A DNA stretch of 23,360 nucleotides, from positions 50,699-74,058 of the forward strand of contig DFAP01000088.1 of assembly GCA_002365855.1 (NCBI GenBank). Direction: 5' to 3'. Under the pieces are notes generated by a model, which was not told the origin of the DNA, made no database searches, and saw only the letters and a list, made by a program, of their open reading frames with translations. This stretch comes from Pelotomaculum sp. UBA3103. Lineage in GTDB: Bacteria > Bacillota > Desulfotomaculia > Desulfotomaculales > Pelotomaculaceae. The translations under genes were made by a program, and so were the position numbers. This document shows, in pieces, positions 15,067 through 22,582 of this stretch (its first letter is position 1; each line of letters begins with the position of its first letter).

Positions 15067-15294
15067 CTATTTTTTTAATACAGACCCGGTATTTTCCTTT
15101 GCTTTTTCTAGTCTGTCCAGGCTGACTATAATACTTTTAATCATCTCGTCACTGTAGTATTCGGTGAGCCAATTTCTGACATCACTTACATCAATACTCA
15201 AATGATGAGCTAAGTTTTTTATGAGTTCCTTTTCAGCACAGATACGGTCTATATAGCTTTGTCTTATTTGGATGACCTTTTCGTTTTTAGTCAT
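15067..15294 (-). CDS. Small charged protein of unknown function
   Basis: 75 residues from ATG 15294, which is 9 bases after GGAGGG. It is helical and charged, with no cysteine pairs, signal or membrane segment. The middle part (KNLAHHLSIDVSDVRNWLTE) could be a small helix-turn-helix, but I do not recognise a family. It precedes the HIT gene by 26 bases, which suggests one operon. Confidence 0.7.
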   Translation of the reverse strand: MTKNEKVIQIRQSYIDRICAEKELIKNLAHHLSIDVSDVRNWLTEYYSDEMIKSIIVSLDRLEKAKENTGSVLKK

Positions 15295-15544
15295 GTTAAA
15301 CAACCCTCCACTGACTGATAATGCTGCAGGTTATTTAGCAGTATTCCACAAAAAATCTTCTCAATCCTTTTTGTAAAATTATTTACGGTTTAATCATAGT
15401 CGTTACAGATAAATAAATACAGGATATAATTGGAATGATATAGAAATTATTTCTGTATATAAACATGAAACAAATCCATAGACAGGCTTTTTCATATATT
15501 TAGTACATATAATCAGTACATGCAGAGGGGGGAGCGAAGAATCA

Positions 15545-16663
15545 GTGGGACATATTGCTAACGCAAAGGAAGAGGTCTACAGGGCGCTTGCCGAACGCCT
15601 CAGTAAAAACCCCGTGGGGGTGTCTGTAAATGATACTCTGATGAATATCCTGCACCGGCTTTACACGGAGAGTGAGGCTCAGGTGGCAGGGAATTTTCCG
15701 ATGACGCCGGTGACGCTGGAAAGGATTGCCACTATTACAGGGATTAAGGAGAATAAGTTAAAAGAAATACTTGACAGCATGGCCGGAAAAGGGCTGGTTC
15801 TGGACATTCCGCGCCGTAATACTGTTTATTACATGCTGGCGCCTATGGTGGTTGGTTTTTTTGAGTATACCTTCATGAGAACAAGAGAGGAAGTTAACAT
15901 GAAGGAATTGGCGGAACTTTTTGAAGCTTATTTCCAGGATCCTGGCGCAATGGCAGAACTTTCCGGTGGAGACACCAAGATATTTAGAACGCTGGTATAT
16001 GAAAATCTCATATCCGCAGCTGTTGAAACAGAAGTGCTGAGTTACGAGAGAGCTTCGGAGCTGATCCGCCATTCTGGTGGCGGCGCTCTGTCCATGTGTT
16101 CCTGCCGTCACAAAGCCTCTCACATGGGCAAGGCCTGTAATGCGCCGCTTGATGTCTGCACATCCCTGGGGAAAACTGCATCGGAGTGGCTGGTGCGCCG
16201 GGGCCTTGGCAGGCACGCCACCGTGGATGAGTTGCTGCGGGTGCTGGACCAGACAGAGAGGATTGGTTTGGTGCACCTGTGTGACAACGTTTTTAACAAG
16301 CCAGCCTATATTTGTCACTGCTGCGGCTGCTGCTGCACTTTACTGCGGGCTACCAGAGAGTCAGGAAAGAAAATGGCGCACCCGAGCAATTTTATGCCGG
16401 AACTGGACATTAAGCGCTGCATTAATTGCGGCGCCTGCGTGGACAGCTGTCATGTGCGGGCTATTACCATGCGCGACGCGGGGAACGGTGAGGAGCGGCC
16501 TGCTGTTGACAGGGAACTCTGCCTCGGCTGCGGCGTATGCGTTCCGGCCTGCCCAAACGGATCCTTGACCATGACCCGACGTCCGGTTCTTTATGTTCCC
16601 CCGAAAAGTGGCATGGAGAAAATCGCGCTAATAGCCAGGGAAAAAGGCCGGTTTGATATGTAA
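15545..16663 (+). CDS. 4Fe-4S dicluster protein with N-terminal winged-helix-like region
   Basis: 372 residues from GTG 15545, about 10 bases after GGGGGGAG. Residues 1-110 are helical with a segment (TLERIATITGIKENKLKEIL) like a winged helix. Then come a CSC ... ACNAPLDVC region (C185, C187, C198, C205) and a very dense cluster CHCCGCCC (C257-C264). Two classical ferredoxin motifs end it: C292/295/298/302 with C302 followed by HV, and C326/329/332/336 followed by PNG. This layout is seen in uncharacterised redox proteins of sulfate reducers and syntrophs. It probably carries at least three iron-sulfur clusters in the cytoplasm. The role is unknown; electron transfer or redox sensing are both possible. 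The stop overlaps the next start. Confidence 0.85.
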   Translation: MGHIANAKEEVYRALAERLSKNPVGVSVNDTLMNILHRLYTESEAQVAGNFPMTPVTLERIATITGIKENKLKEILDSMAGKGLVLDIPRRNTVYYMLAPMVVGFFEYTFMRTREEVNMKELAELFEAYFQDPGAMAELSGGDTKIFRTLVYENLISAAVETEVLSYERASELIRHSGGGALSMCSCRHKASHMGKACNAPLDVCTSLGKTASEWLVRRGLGRHATVDELLRVLDQTERIGLVHLCDNVFNKPAYICHCCGCCCTLLRATRESGKKMAHPSNFMPELDIKRCINCGACVDSCHVRAITMRDAGNGEERPAVDRELCLGCGVCVPACPNGSLTMTRRPVLYVPPKSGMEKIALIAREKGRFDM

Positions 16664-16803
16664 TGGGCAGCTGCAGTAAACCTCTTGTCTGCGGATTTGT
16701 ATCTTTGACCCTTGATGGTGACAGCCCGGCATGTGACTACTTTGAGTCAAAAGAAAAAGGTTTAGCTTTAGTATGCTCAAGCTGCTCATTTTGGATTGAA
16801 TGA
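16663..16803 (+). CDS. 46-residue cysteine-rich protein coupled to the Fe-S protein
   Basis: ATG 16663 overlaps the stop of the preceding gene (TAATG), a stop-start arrangement for re-initiation. The frame runs 46 codons to TGA 16801-16803. It has five cysteines: C4, C10, C24 and a CSSC pair at C38/C41, and ends FWIE. The pattern could bind zinc or one iron-sulfur cluster. The tight coupling suggests it works with the polyferredoxin-like protein. I do not recognise a family. Without the coupling it would be easy to dismiss because of its length. Confidence 0.65.
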   Translation: MGSCSKPLVCGFVSLTLDGDSPACDYFESKEKGLALVCSSCSFWIE

Positions 16804-17115
16804 GTTTTTACAAAATGGCGTGTTTCCGATGATTTGACTCCCATTGCATAATAAATAGATATAACCCGGCATGGCCGGGTTATTGCCGCTCAATTACTGC
16901 GGCCGTACAAGGGTGTTGCTACCCTATTACAAGTATATGCTGCGACACAGTGTTTGTTTAAACAATGTTTATAAACCAGAAAAAACGGTATAATAAGGGT
17001 ATAATATAATTTATCAAAGTATTCGCATCTTTTAAGAAGAAAGTTATTTTAAAGACATTTAGCTATATTCATTATTCTATGTCAAAATATGGTGTTTGAA
17101 AGGGCGGTGTTTATA
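16804..17115. other. Intergenic region with hairpin and three overlapping TATAAT boxes
   Basis: 312 AT-rich bases. It contains the perfect hairpin at 16861-16883 and a second short one (AGGGT/ACCCT near 16911-16925). TATAAT occurs at 16989, 17000 and 17005, in the right place to drive the gene at 17116, though no convincing -35 box stands out. No gene or known RNA was seen. Confidence 0.5.
16861..16883. terminator. Perfect 10-bp hairpin, possible terminator of the Fe-S operon
   Basis: ATAACCCGGC (16861-16870) pairs with GCCGGGTTAT (16874-16883) around ATG. It is 57 bases past the 46-residue gene. There is no T-run on either strand, so intrinsic termination would be weak; it may instead protect the 3' end of the mRNA. 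Confidence 0.45.
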
Positions 17116-17319
17116 TTGAATCAAGAGGACAAAGGCGGTGGAACCACTCCAAGAGCTTTTGCCAGGAGAGTCAGGAATGCCTTGGAAGAGGCTATGGCGG
17201 AGGATCCGGCGAAGGGCGCCAGGGATGCTTTTCAGGGTCAGTTAGATATGTATGCAGGGGATGAACTGCAGGAGACGGACAGTAAGCCCTGGTGGAAAAA
17301 GCTATTTGGGCTAAAGTGA
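17116..17319 (+). CDS. Small hypothetical protein
   Basis: 67 residues from TTG 17116, 6 bases after AAAGGGCGGTG; an in-frame ATG at 17089 has no ribosome site. The protein is hydrophilic and mostly helical (TPRAFARRVRNALEEAMAED), with an acidic middle part and the end KPWWKKLFGLK, where two tryptophans and basic residues could touch a membrane. No family was recognised. It stands alone, with TATAAT boxes upstream and a terminator downstream. Confidence 0.65.
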   Translation: MNQEDKGGGTTPRAFARRVRNALEEAMAEDPAKGARDAFQGQLDMYAGDELQETDSKPWWKKLFGLK

Positions 17320-17402
17320 GCTATTATACACTCTTTCCCTGGGTTTAACATGTTAGTCTAGATGCGTATATTGTTTAGCAGCGATCTGGAAGGCGGAAAG
17401 TG

Positions 17403-17439
17403 AGGACTGTGGTTTGATCACAGGTCCTTTTTTATTTTA
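17403..17439 (+). terminator. Rho-independent terminator
   Basis: AGGACTGTG (17403-17411) pairs with CACAGGTCCT (17419-17428) with one bulged G, followed by TTTTTTATTTTA. It ends the transcript of the 67-residue protein and abuts the stop of the remnant on the minus strand. Confidence 0.8.
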
Positions 17440-17598
17440 TTATTTTCGCGGCTTGAAGGCCGGCTGGGCAACCAGGCGCTCTCTAATATATCCGTTATAT
17501 CCGTACAAAAGCCCTCCCATCATTAACAACCCGGCATAGCCTACCGCAGGGTAAAGGTAACGAACCAGGTTGGAAAATCCGAATTGACTTGCTGTGAA
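17440..17598 (-). pseudogene. C-terminal remnant of a multi-pass membrane transporter (YkvI-like)
   Basis: The minus strand reads 52 residues, FTASQFGFSNLVRYLYPAVG, YAGLLMMGGLLYGYNGYIRE and RLVAQPAFKPRK, ending at TAA 17440-17442. The pattern GFSNLVxxLYPxxGYxGL followed by a hydrophobic helix looks like the last segment of YkvI-type amino-acid-transporter-like proteins. No start codon with a ribosome site precedes it. The frame is closed by TGA at 17653, and the HTH gene occupies the sequence upstream. It looks like a 3' fragment left after deletion. The family call is from memory and moderate. Confidence 0.5.
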
Positions 17599-17626
17599 TT
17601 TTGCTATTATACAAGTTAGCCAGGAT

Positions 17627-18037
17627 TTACGATGAGTGCAATCTCTTCTGCGTCATTACCTTTCTGATTTGGGCCATCAGGCGCATATCCCGGTCAGCCG
17701 CAAGACGCGCAATAGCTGGATGCTTGTATGGACTTGAACCGGGTCTCTCCTCAGGCTGTGCCAGAGTTCCCGTTACCTTTTGGATGCAGGTGTGATCATC
17801 AGCATCAGGAGGGTAGATCCGATCGAACTTTTGAACGAGCTCTACGATTTTTAGGTTTAAAAACCGGGCGTAAGAAACCAGGAAATACCTTGCGTATACC
17901 CGGTCGGGAAGCACTTGAAATTGTTCGTTTTCCAGTGCAGCTATGTATTTGCGGCGTATTTTAGTTAAGGATTCTGCCTCCTCCAATGTGATCTGCCGCT
18001 CTTTACGTACCTGGCGCAACTTCTCACCTATTGCCAT
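17627..18037 (-). CDS. HTH-type (RodZ N-terminal-like) DNA-binding protein
   Basis: 136 residues. The first 75 form an HTH_25/XRE domain of the RodZ type (GEKLRQVRKERQITLEEAES, then TKIRRKYIAALENEQFQVLP and the YARYFLVSYARFLNLK helix). RodZ has a transmembrane helix and a periplasmic domain after this; here the rest is about 60 hydrophilic residues with none, so it is either a soluble regulator or a truncated relative. ATG 18037 follows GGAGGTGGGG by 2-6 bases. The transporter remnant begins within about 30 bases of its stop, so the 3' part of this gene may have been altered by the same event. Confidence 0.75.
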   Translation of the reverse strand: MAIGEKLRQVRKERQITLEEAESLTKIRRKYIAALENEQFQVLPDRVYARYFLVSYARFLNLKIVELVQKFDRIYPPDADDHTCIQKVTGTLAQPEERPGSSPYKHPAIARLAADRDMRLMAQIRKVMTQKRLHSS

Positions 18038-18169
18038 CTCCCCACCTCCGCGGCGAGTTTATATATACATTTTACTACGAAAATGAATAAATTCCCTTAT
18101 CTAACATTGTTGTTATTTGTCGTGTAAATAGTAATTGGGGAATTTTTTATAATCCCGCCTTCTTCTATG

Positions 18170-18346
18170 TTAGAGGCCCATGATGCCGTTAGTATAAAAA
18201 CCCTTGTCATAAACCTCCCCGGTTTCAATGCATTCTGAGGTCTCCTTATTTATATCTTTTTTTATAACGGTATGGCTCTCTTTTCTATAGGATTTATTTG
18301 AGGAATAGTTTTGCGCATTGATGCCAGGCGCCATATCATTTGGCAT
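18170..18346 (-). CDS. 58-residue hydrophilic small protein
   Basis: ATG 18346 follows AAAGGAGG (GGAGG at 18357-18361, 10 bases). The frame reads MPNDMAPGINAQNYSSNKSY and on to FYTNGIMGL, ending at TAA 18170-18172. It is charged and polar, with no membrane segment and one cysteine. It follows the 49-residue membrane protein gene by 38 bases, so the two are probably one transcript. The family is not recognised. The strong ribosome site is the main support. Confidence 0.55.
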   Translation of the reverse strand: MPNDMAPGINAQNYSSNKSYRKESHTVIKKDINKETSECIETGEVYDKGFYTNGIMGL

Positions 18347-18384
18347 TTTTTATGGGCCTCCTTTATTTATAGGTGCTGTAATGT

Positions 18385-18534
18385 TCACTTGTTCCGTATC
18401 CGCCTGCTTCTGATATATAGAAGCAAAATAGATGCAATCACTGCTAGGATGACAGTTATGACAACCATGCCGATACTTTGGTCCAGAACCGGGTTGCTGC
18501 GCCAGTCGAGGAAAAAGGGTAAAGCCAGGTACAC
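18385..18534 (-). CDS. 49-residue single-helix membrane protein
   Basis: GTG 18534 follows GGAGG (18544-18548) by 9 bases. The frame reads MYLALPFFLDWRSNPVLDQS, then a 20-residue hydrophobic helix (IGMVVITVILAVIASILLLY) and a basic end IRSRRIRNK, stop TGA 18385-18387. The basic tail predicts a cytoplasmic C-terminus. A longer open frame (18350-18616) overlaps in another phase but lacks a start site and sensible composition. The next gene, 18170-18346, follows closely. Function unknown. Confidence 0.6.
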   Translation of the reverse strand: MYLALPFFLDWRSNPVLDQSIGMVVITVILAVIASILLLYIRSRRIRNK

Positions 18535-18649
18535 TGATACTAACCTCCGTTATTGGCCAAGGTAATTGTTGAGAAAAGGGCTTATTATCAAGTCGCAATT
18601 GTAATATATTTTTCACCGGAAAGAGCCGCCTTATTCTAAATCCGCTGAC

Positions 18650-18684
18650 TTAATATAAAAACATCCTCTTATCAGAAGGATGTT
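18650..18684 (-). terminator. Rho-independent terminator after the amidohydrolase
   Basis: On the minus strand AACATCC (18684-18678) pairs with GGATGTT (18666-18660) and is followed by TTTATATTAAG. It lies 31 bases past the stop at 18715. Confidence 0.75.
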
Positions 18685-18714
18685 ATTTAAACATGCTTTT
18701 ATTCGATATATATA

Positions 18715-19434
18715 TTACTTTTGACCGAGCAGTTCCAACAAGTTTAGGGCAAGCACCTTCTTCAGGGAATGTCCGGTAAAAATTTGCTCCACTTTATAGC
18801 GTTCATAGTGAGGGTCGCCGAATGGAAAATCGCTGCCGAACAGGATCCTGCCGGCTCCATAGTTTGAGGCAAAATCCTCTATCTCGTACGAACTTGCCAG
18901 CGCCGTGTCGACATACACGGTGCTGCGCTCAAAAAGACCGGACCTTTTCAACTGCTCATAGCCGCCGTTAAGGCCCCCAAAATGCGGTATGATAATGGGT
19001 GTCCGGCCGTCTATTCGGTCGGCCAGCTTAATCGTATGGTGGAACTCCTCTTCAATGATTACAGGCAGACGGGCGTTGCACATATGGGAAATAAACCTGT
19101 TACATTCCTCAGTGTCATATTTGTATTCCGGCTCATAAGGATGACGGTGCCATTTTATCCCGGTAAATACATCACCCGGCAGCGCAAAATCATTCCAGAC
19201 GAACCAGTAAACAAAGATTTGCTTTGAGACTAACTTTTCCAGGTAGGAATGAACCCTTTCGCGGGAGTCCTGGTACCTTTTACTGTCAACAAACTTTCTA
19301 TCACAGCGATCATATATTTCTTCCACCGGTGAAAACAATACTCCCCCGTCAATTTGCGCGTTGGTCCAGAGTGGCTGAAGTTCCTCCAGGGGCAGGGTCA
19401 GACCGCAGTGGGCGTGTGAATCCAGCGCCAGCAT
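18715..19434 (-). CDS. Amidohydrolase family protein
   Basis: 239 residues. Metal-binding motifs of the amidohydrolase-2 type (TIM-barrel) are visible: DSHAHCG near the N-terminus (HxH), a middle EEEFHHT segment, IPHFGG and LFGSDFPFGDP near the end. The family includes decarboxylases and hydrolases of small organic acids and lactones; the substrate cannot be read from the sequence. It is shorter than many members (about 280-300), but all key residues are present. ATG 19434 is preferred to the TTG at 19437. It is a single gene, divergent from adenine deaminase. Confidence 0.85.
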   Translation of the reverse strand: MLALDSHAHCGLTLPLEELQPLWTNAQIDGGVLFSPVEEIYDRCDRKFVDSKRYQDSRERVHSYLEKLVSKQIFVYWFVWNDFALPGDVFTGIKWHRHPYEPEYKYDTEECNRFISHMCNARLPVIIEEEFHHTIKLADRIDGRTPIIIPHFGGLNGGYEQLKRSGLFERSTVYVDTALASSYEIEDFASNYGAGRILFGSDFPFGDPHYERYKVEQIFTGHSLKKVLALNLLELLGQK

Positions 19435-19686
19435 CAATGATCAGCTCCAATCTAAGCCCTTAAAAGGACTGTCTCTTTATTTTACACCATTTTGGTTATA
19501 AAAGTTATTCTATAATCTGATTAAAGTCAATCTGCGATAGAATTAACGGTTGGAGGCATCATAAAGTTTAAAGGATTCACAAGCAGGTTCTAGAACTAGA
19601 AAACAGGTTGGATATCTACTATTTATTTTTCCGTACCGCAAAGGTTACTGCCCGTGCTTCGCATGCTGAAGGGAAGGTTGAAGACA

Positions 19687-21414
19687 ATGACGTCATATGT
19701 ATGTATTCAAACTGAAGAGGTCATTGACGTAGCCAGGGGATATTCTCCGGCTGACCTCTTGCTCAAGAACCCTTTCGTCGTGAATGTCTTTTCAGGTGAA
19801 GTCGTTCAAACCAGTGTTGCCGTCAAGAATGGAGTGATCGCTGGTTTGGGAGACTACACTCTCGGACGTGAGGTGGTGGACCTCCAAGGCAAATACTTGA
19901 TCCCCGGCCTGATTGACGGACATATCCATATTGAAAGTTCTATGCTTACTCCCGCCGGTTTTGCTGCTGCCGCAGTTCCGCACGGTACCACGACGGCCAT
20001 TGCTGACCCGCACGAAATTGTCAATGTTGCCGGATTGAAAGGGTTCCGCTATATGGTGGAGTCTTCACGGGGTCTGCCAATGGATATATTGTACATGGTT
20101 CCGTCCTGCGTGCCGGCCACCCGGATGGAAACGTCCGGTGCGGTAATCGGGCCCGGGGAAGCTCTTGAGGCCTTTGAGATTTATCCGGAGTCTCCAGGGC
20201 TTGCGGAAATGATGAATTTCCCGGGAGTATGTCTCAAGCTGCATGACATCTTGCGGAAGCTTAAGGCGGCAGCAGCCAGTGGCCGCGTGGTTGACGGCCA
20301 CGCCCCGATGCTGAGCGGCATGGACCTCAACGCATACATCAGCGCAGGCATTAAAACCGACCACGAGTGTACTACCCCGGATGAGGCCAGGGAAAAACTC
20401 CGGTTGGGAATGAAAATAATAATCAGAGAAGGCTCTGCTGCGAAAAACTTAAAGGCTCTCGTAACTGCTGTAAATGAGAGGACTTACCCCAATTTCTTTT
20501 TTGGCTGCGATGACCGGCACCCGGGGGATTTGATTGTTGAGGGCGGGATTGACCATATCCTGCGCAGAGCAGTTAAAGAGGGGCTTGACCCGGTAACGGC
20601 GGTGCGTATGGCTACCATTAACCCCGCTTTACACTACAATTTGCGCGGCATAGGAGGCATCGCCCCCGGTTTTCGGGCTGACCTGGTAGTAGTGGAAGAT
20701 CTCACCAACTTCCAGGTGCGCCTGGTGTATAAATCAGGAAAGCTGGCAGCGTGTGATGGTATAATTACTTGCGAACTACCTGCGTCTGCTCGTGAGGAGG
20801 TTTTAAATACCGTTCATCTCCCTGAACTAAAAGGGAGGCTGAAACTAAAGGTTCCCGCAGTAGCCTCAAAAGTTAGGGTTATTGAAGTTTTCCCCGATCA
20901 GATTCTGACTAGATGCAATGTTCTAAAGGTTGACGAGATTGAGTCTATGAGCGGCATTGCCAGGGTTGCGGTGGTTGAACGTCACGGTAAGAATGGAAAT
21001 GTGGCCCTGGGGCTGGTGACGGGATTTGGTCCTATAAAAGGAACACTGGTCTCAACGGTGGCACACGACAGCCACAACCTGATTATAGTGGGCGCCAACG
21101 AGCATGACATGGAACTAGCGGCTCAAACAGCAGCATCGATGGGCGGCGGCCTGGCCGTAATCTCGAACGGGGAGGTATTAGCCTCGATGGCCTTGCCTGT
21201 GGCAGGGCTGATGTCCTTCGAGGATGCTGAAACCGTGGCCAGGCAGCACGAGAAACTAAATCACGCAGCCATAAAAATCGGGTGTACTCTACCGGCGCCG
21301 TTTATGACCATGTCCTTTCTCTCGCTGCCGGTTATTCCCGAATTAAGAATTACGGATATGGGGTTGGTGGATGCACAGGAATTCAAGCTTTTTGATTTAT
21401 GGATGAGTGATTGA
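19687..21414 (+). CDS. ade: Adenine deaminase
   Basis: 575 residues, close to Bacillus subtilis AdeC. Metal-site motifs are intact: DGHIHIESS (H79, H81), PHGTTTAIADPHE (98-110), DGHAP, TDHECTT, GSAAKNL and FGCDDRHPGDL. The C-terminal third (from about residue 400) is the domain specific to this family, with VAHDSHNLI and PLPVAGLMS-like segments. It converts adenine to hypoxanthine and ammonia for purine salvage. ATG 19687 follows GGGAAGG by 9 bases; the GTG at 19654 lacks a site. The 250-base gap upstream has TATAAT at 19511 and a GTTCTAGAAC palindrome, but I see no purine riboswitch. Confidence 0.95.
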   Translation: MTSYVCIQTEEVIDVARGYSPADLLLKNPFVVNVFSGEVVQTSVAVKNGVIAGLGDYTLGREVVDLQGKYLIPGLIDGHIHIESSMLTPAGFAAAAVPHGTTTAIADPHEIVNVAGLKGFRYMVESSRGLPMDILYMVPSCVPATRMETSGAVIGPGEALEAFEIYPESPGLAEMMNFPGVCLKLHDILRKLKAAAASGRVVDGHAPMLSGMDLNAYISAGIKTDHECTTPDEAREKLRLGMKIIIREGSAAKNLKALVTAVNERTYPNFFFGCDDRHPGDLIVEGGIDHILRRAVKEGLDPVTAVRMATINPALHYNLRGIGGIAPGFRADLVVVEDLTNFQVRLVYKSGKLAACDGIITCELPASAREEVLNTVHLPELKGRLKLKVPAVASKVRVIEVFPDQILTRCNVLKVDEIESMSGIARVAVVERHGKNGNVALGLVTGFGPIKGTLVSTVAHDSHNLIIVGANEHDMELAAQTAASMGGGLAVISNGEVLASMALPVAGLMSFEDAETVARQHEKLNHAAIKIGCTLPAPFMTMSFLSLPVIPELRITDMGLVDAQEFKLFDLWMSD

Positions 21415-21474
21415 TTAAGTTTTTCGCAAAGGAACAGCCTGGAGTTGATTATTTATTTTAAAAGGGGAGTCTGC

Positions 21475-21723
21475 TTGATTATATACATACTTGCCATTAA
21501 TCTAATAGGATTTGCTGCTATGTGGTATGACAAACTGCTTGCCCGCGCCGGGAAACACAGGATTCCCGAAAGCAGGCTTTTGCTTTTTGCCGCCGCCGGT
21601 GGTGGTCTGGGAGTTTTTATTGGGATGCAGGTGTTCAATCACAAGACAAAGAATTTGAAATTCACGCTGGGTGTTCCCGCCATTATTATTGGCCAGATTC
21701 TTCTGTTTCGAAATCTCAGGTAA
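21475..21723 (+). CDS. DUF1294 family small membrane protein
   Basis: 82 residues from TTG 21475, 5 bases after AAGGGGAG; the open frame from 21445 has no ribosome site. It has three hydrophobic segments and the DUF1294 signature: MWYDKLLA, then RIPESRLLLFAAAGGGLGVF, then MQVFNHKTKNLKF. The function of the family is unknown; it is widespread in bacteria as a small inner-membrane protein. It follows ade by 60 bases and may be read from the same transcript. Confidence 0.9.
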   Translation: MIIYILAINLIGFAAMWYDKLLARAGKHRIPESRLLLFAAAGGGLGVFIGMQVFNHKTKNLKFTLGVPAIIIGQILLFRNLR

Positions 21724-21737
21724 TTAATCGGGCTCAT

Positions 21738-21766
21738 ACCCCCTGAAAGGCGCACCTCCTGTCGTA
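21738..21766 (+). promoter_or_regulatory. Possible sigma-I autoregulatory promoter
   Basis: ACCCCC (21738-21743) and CGTA (21763-21766) lie upstream of sigI. SigI factors of Bacillus and Clostridium are known to recognise C-rich -35 and CGAA/CGTA-like -10 elements and to transcribe their own gene. The 19-base gap may be too long, so this is a candidate only. Confidence 0.35.
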
Positions 21767-21853
21767 TTTAACAGCAAAGGCACGGTCGTTGCCCGGCCCC
21801 TGCTTTTTTACGAGGAAAGAGGTGGTTTGCCGGTCAGAGGAGGGAGTAAAAAC

Positions 21854-22570
21854 TTGCTTCCTTTACAGATTGTAGAAGAAAAAATATATAAAATCAAACT
21901 TGGCGATTGTTCAACCAGGGAGGATTTTATTGATGACTGCAAGCCTTTTGTTTTCAAGGTGGCTTGCACGTTTTCCAGGCGGCTTTTAGAGTGGGGCAGG
22001 GACGATGAGCTGTCTATAGCCTTAATTGCTTTTAATGAGGCAATTGATCGCTTCCGCCAGGATTCAGGAGTTCCCTTTCTCGCCTTTGCCAGAATAGTCA
22101 TGGTCAGCAGGCTTACTGACTACCAGCGGCATGAAAAAAAGAACGCTTTGGCCATGGTGCCGCTGCCCGGTTCAGGTGATGGCCCGAATGATATTGAGCT
22201 GCACAAGGCCTGGGAGGTTTACTGGAAAGAGGCTGCCGAGAGGGATAGGGAAGAGGAAATACTCGAGTTTGAAAAGTTAATAAAAAAGTACGGGGTGTCT
22301 TTTGAGGAACTTGTCCTTTGTTCACCCCGGCACCGTGATACCCGGCAGGCTCTCATGCTTGCGGCTCATGAGCTGGCAAAAAATCAACACCTTGTGGATG
22401 AGTTTCATAAGAAAAAAAAGCTGCCTCTGGCAGAGCTGGAAAAGAACACTGGTGTAGGCCGCAAAACCCTGGAAAGAGGACGCAAGTACATAATTGCCAT
22501 AGCGTTGTTAATCATCAGGCAGGAAGACTTTTTATACCTGTTTTCATATTTAAAACTGCCGTCATGTTAG
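21854..22570 (+). CDS. sigI: RNA polymerase sigma factor SigI
   Basis: 238 residues of the SigI type: a sigma-70 region-2-like part (DDELSIALIAFNEAIDRF, then FLAFARIVMVSRLTDYQR) and a SigI-specific C-terminal domain with a helix-turn-helix (LPLAELEKNTGVGRKTLERG). Such factors respond to heat, or to polysaccharides in cellulose degraders, and are held by the membrane anti-sigma factor RsgI, coded next. TTG 21854 is chosen because AGAGGAGGGAG lies 7 bases upstream; the TTG at 21827 overlaps a GAGGTGG sequence and is a second choice. rsgI follows 12 bases after the stop, so the pair is co-transcribed. Confidence 0.92.
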   Translation: MLPLQIVEEKIYKIKLGDCSTREDFIDDCKPFVFKVACTFSRRLLEWGRDDELSIALIAFNEAIDRFRQDSGVPFLAFARIVMVSRLTDYQRHEKKNALAMVPLPGSGDGPNDIELHKAWEVYWKEAAERDREEEILEFEKLIKKYGVSFEELVLCSPRHRDTRQALMLAAHELAKNQHLVDEFHKKKKLPLAELEKNTGVGRKTLERGRKYIIAIALLIIRQEDFLYLFSYLKLPSC

Positions 22571-22582
22571 GGGAGGGTTGAT

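Noticed and set aside
15758..16318. 186-codon frame on the minus strand
   Set aside because: It is antisense to the 4Fe-4S protein, whose cysteine motifs prove the plus-strand frame.
18350..18616. 88-codon minus-strand frame
   Set aside because: It overlaps the 49-residue membrane frame, has no ribosome site and unnatural composition; the shorter frame has GGAGG and a clean transmembrane helix.
19438..19686. Purine riboswitch before adenine deaminase
   Set aside because: I could not find the conserved three-way junction or paired loops; only TATAAT and a short palindrome are visible.
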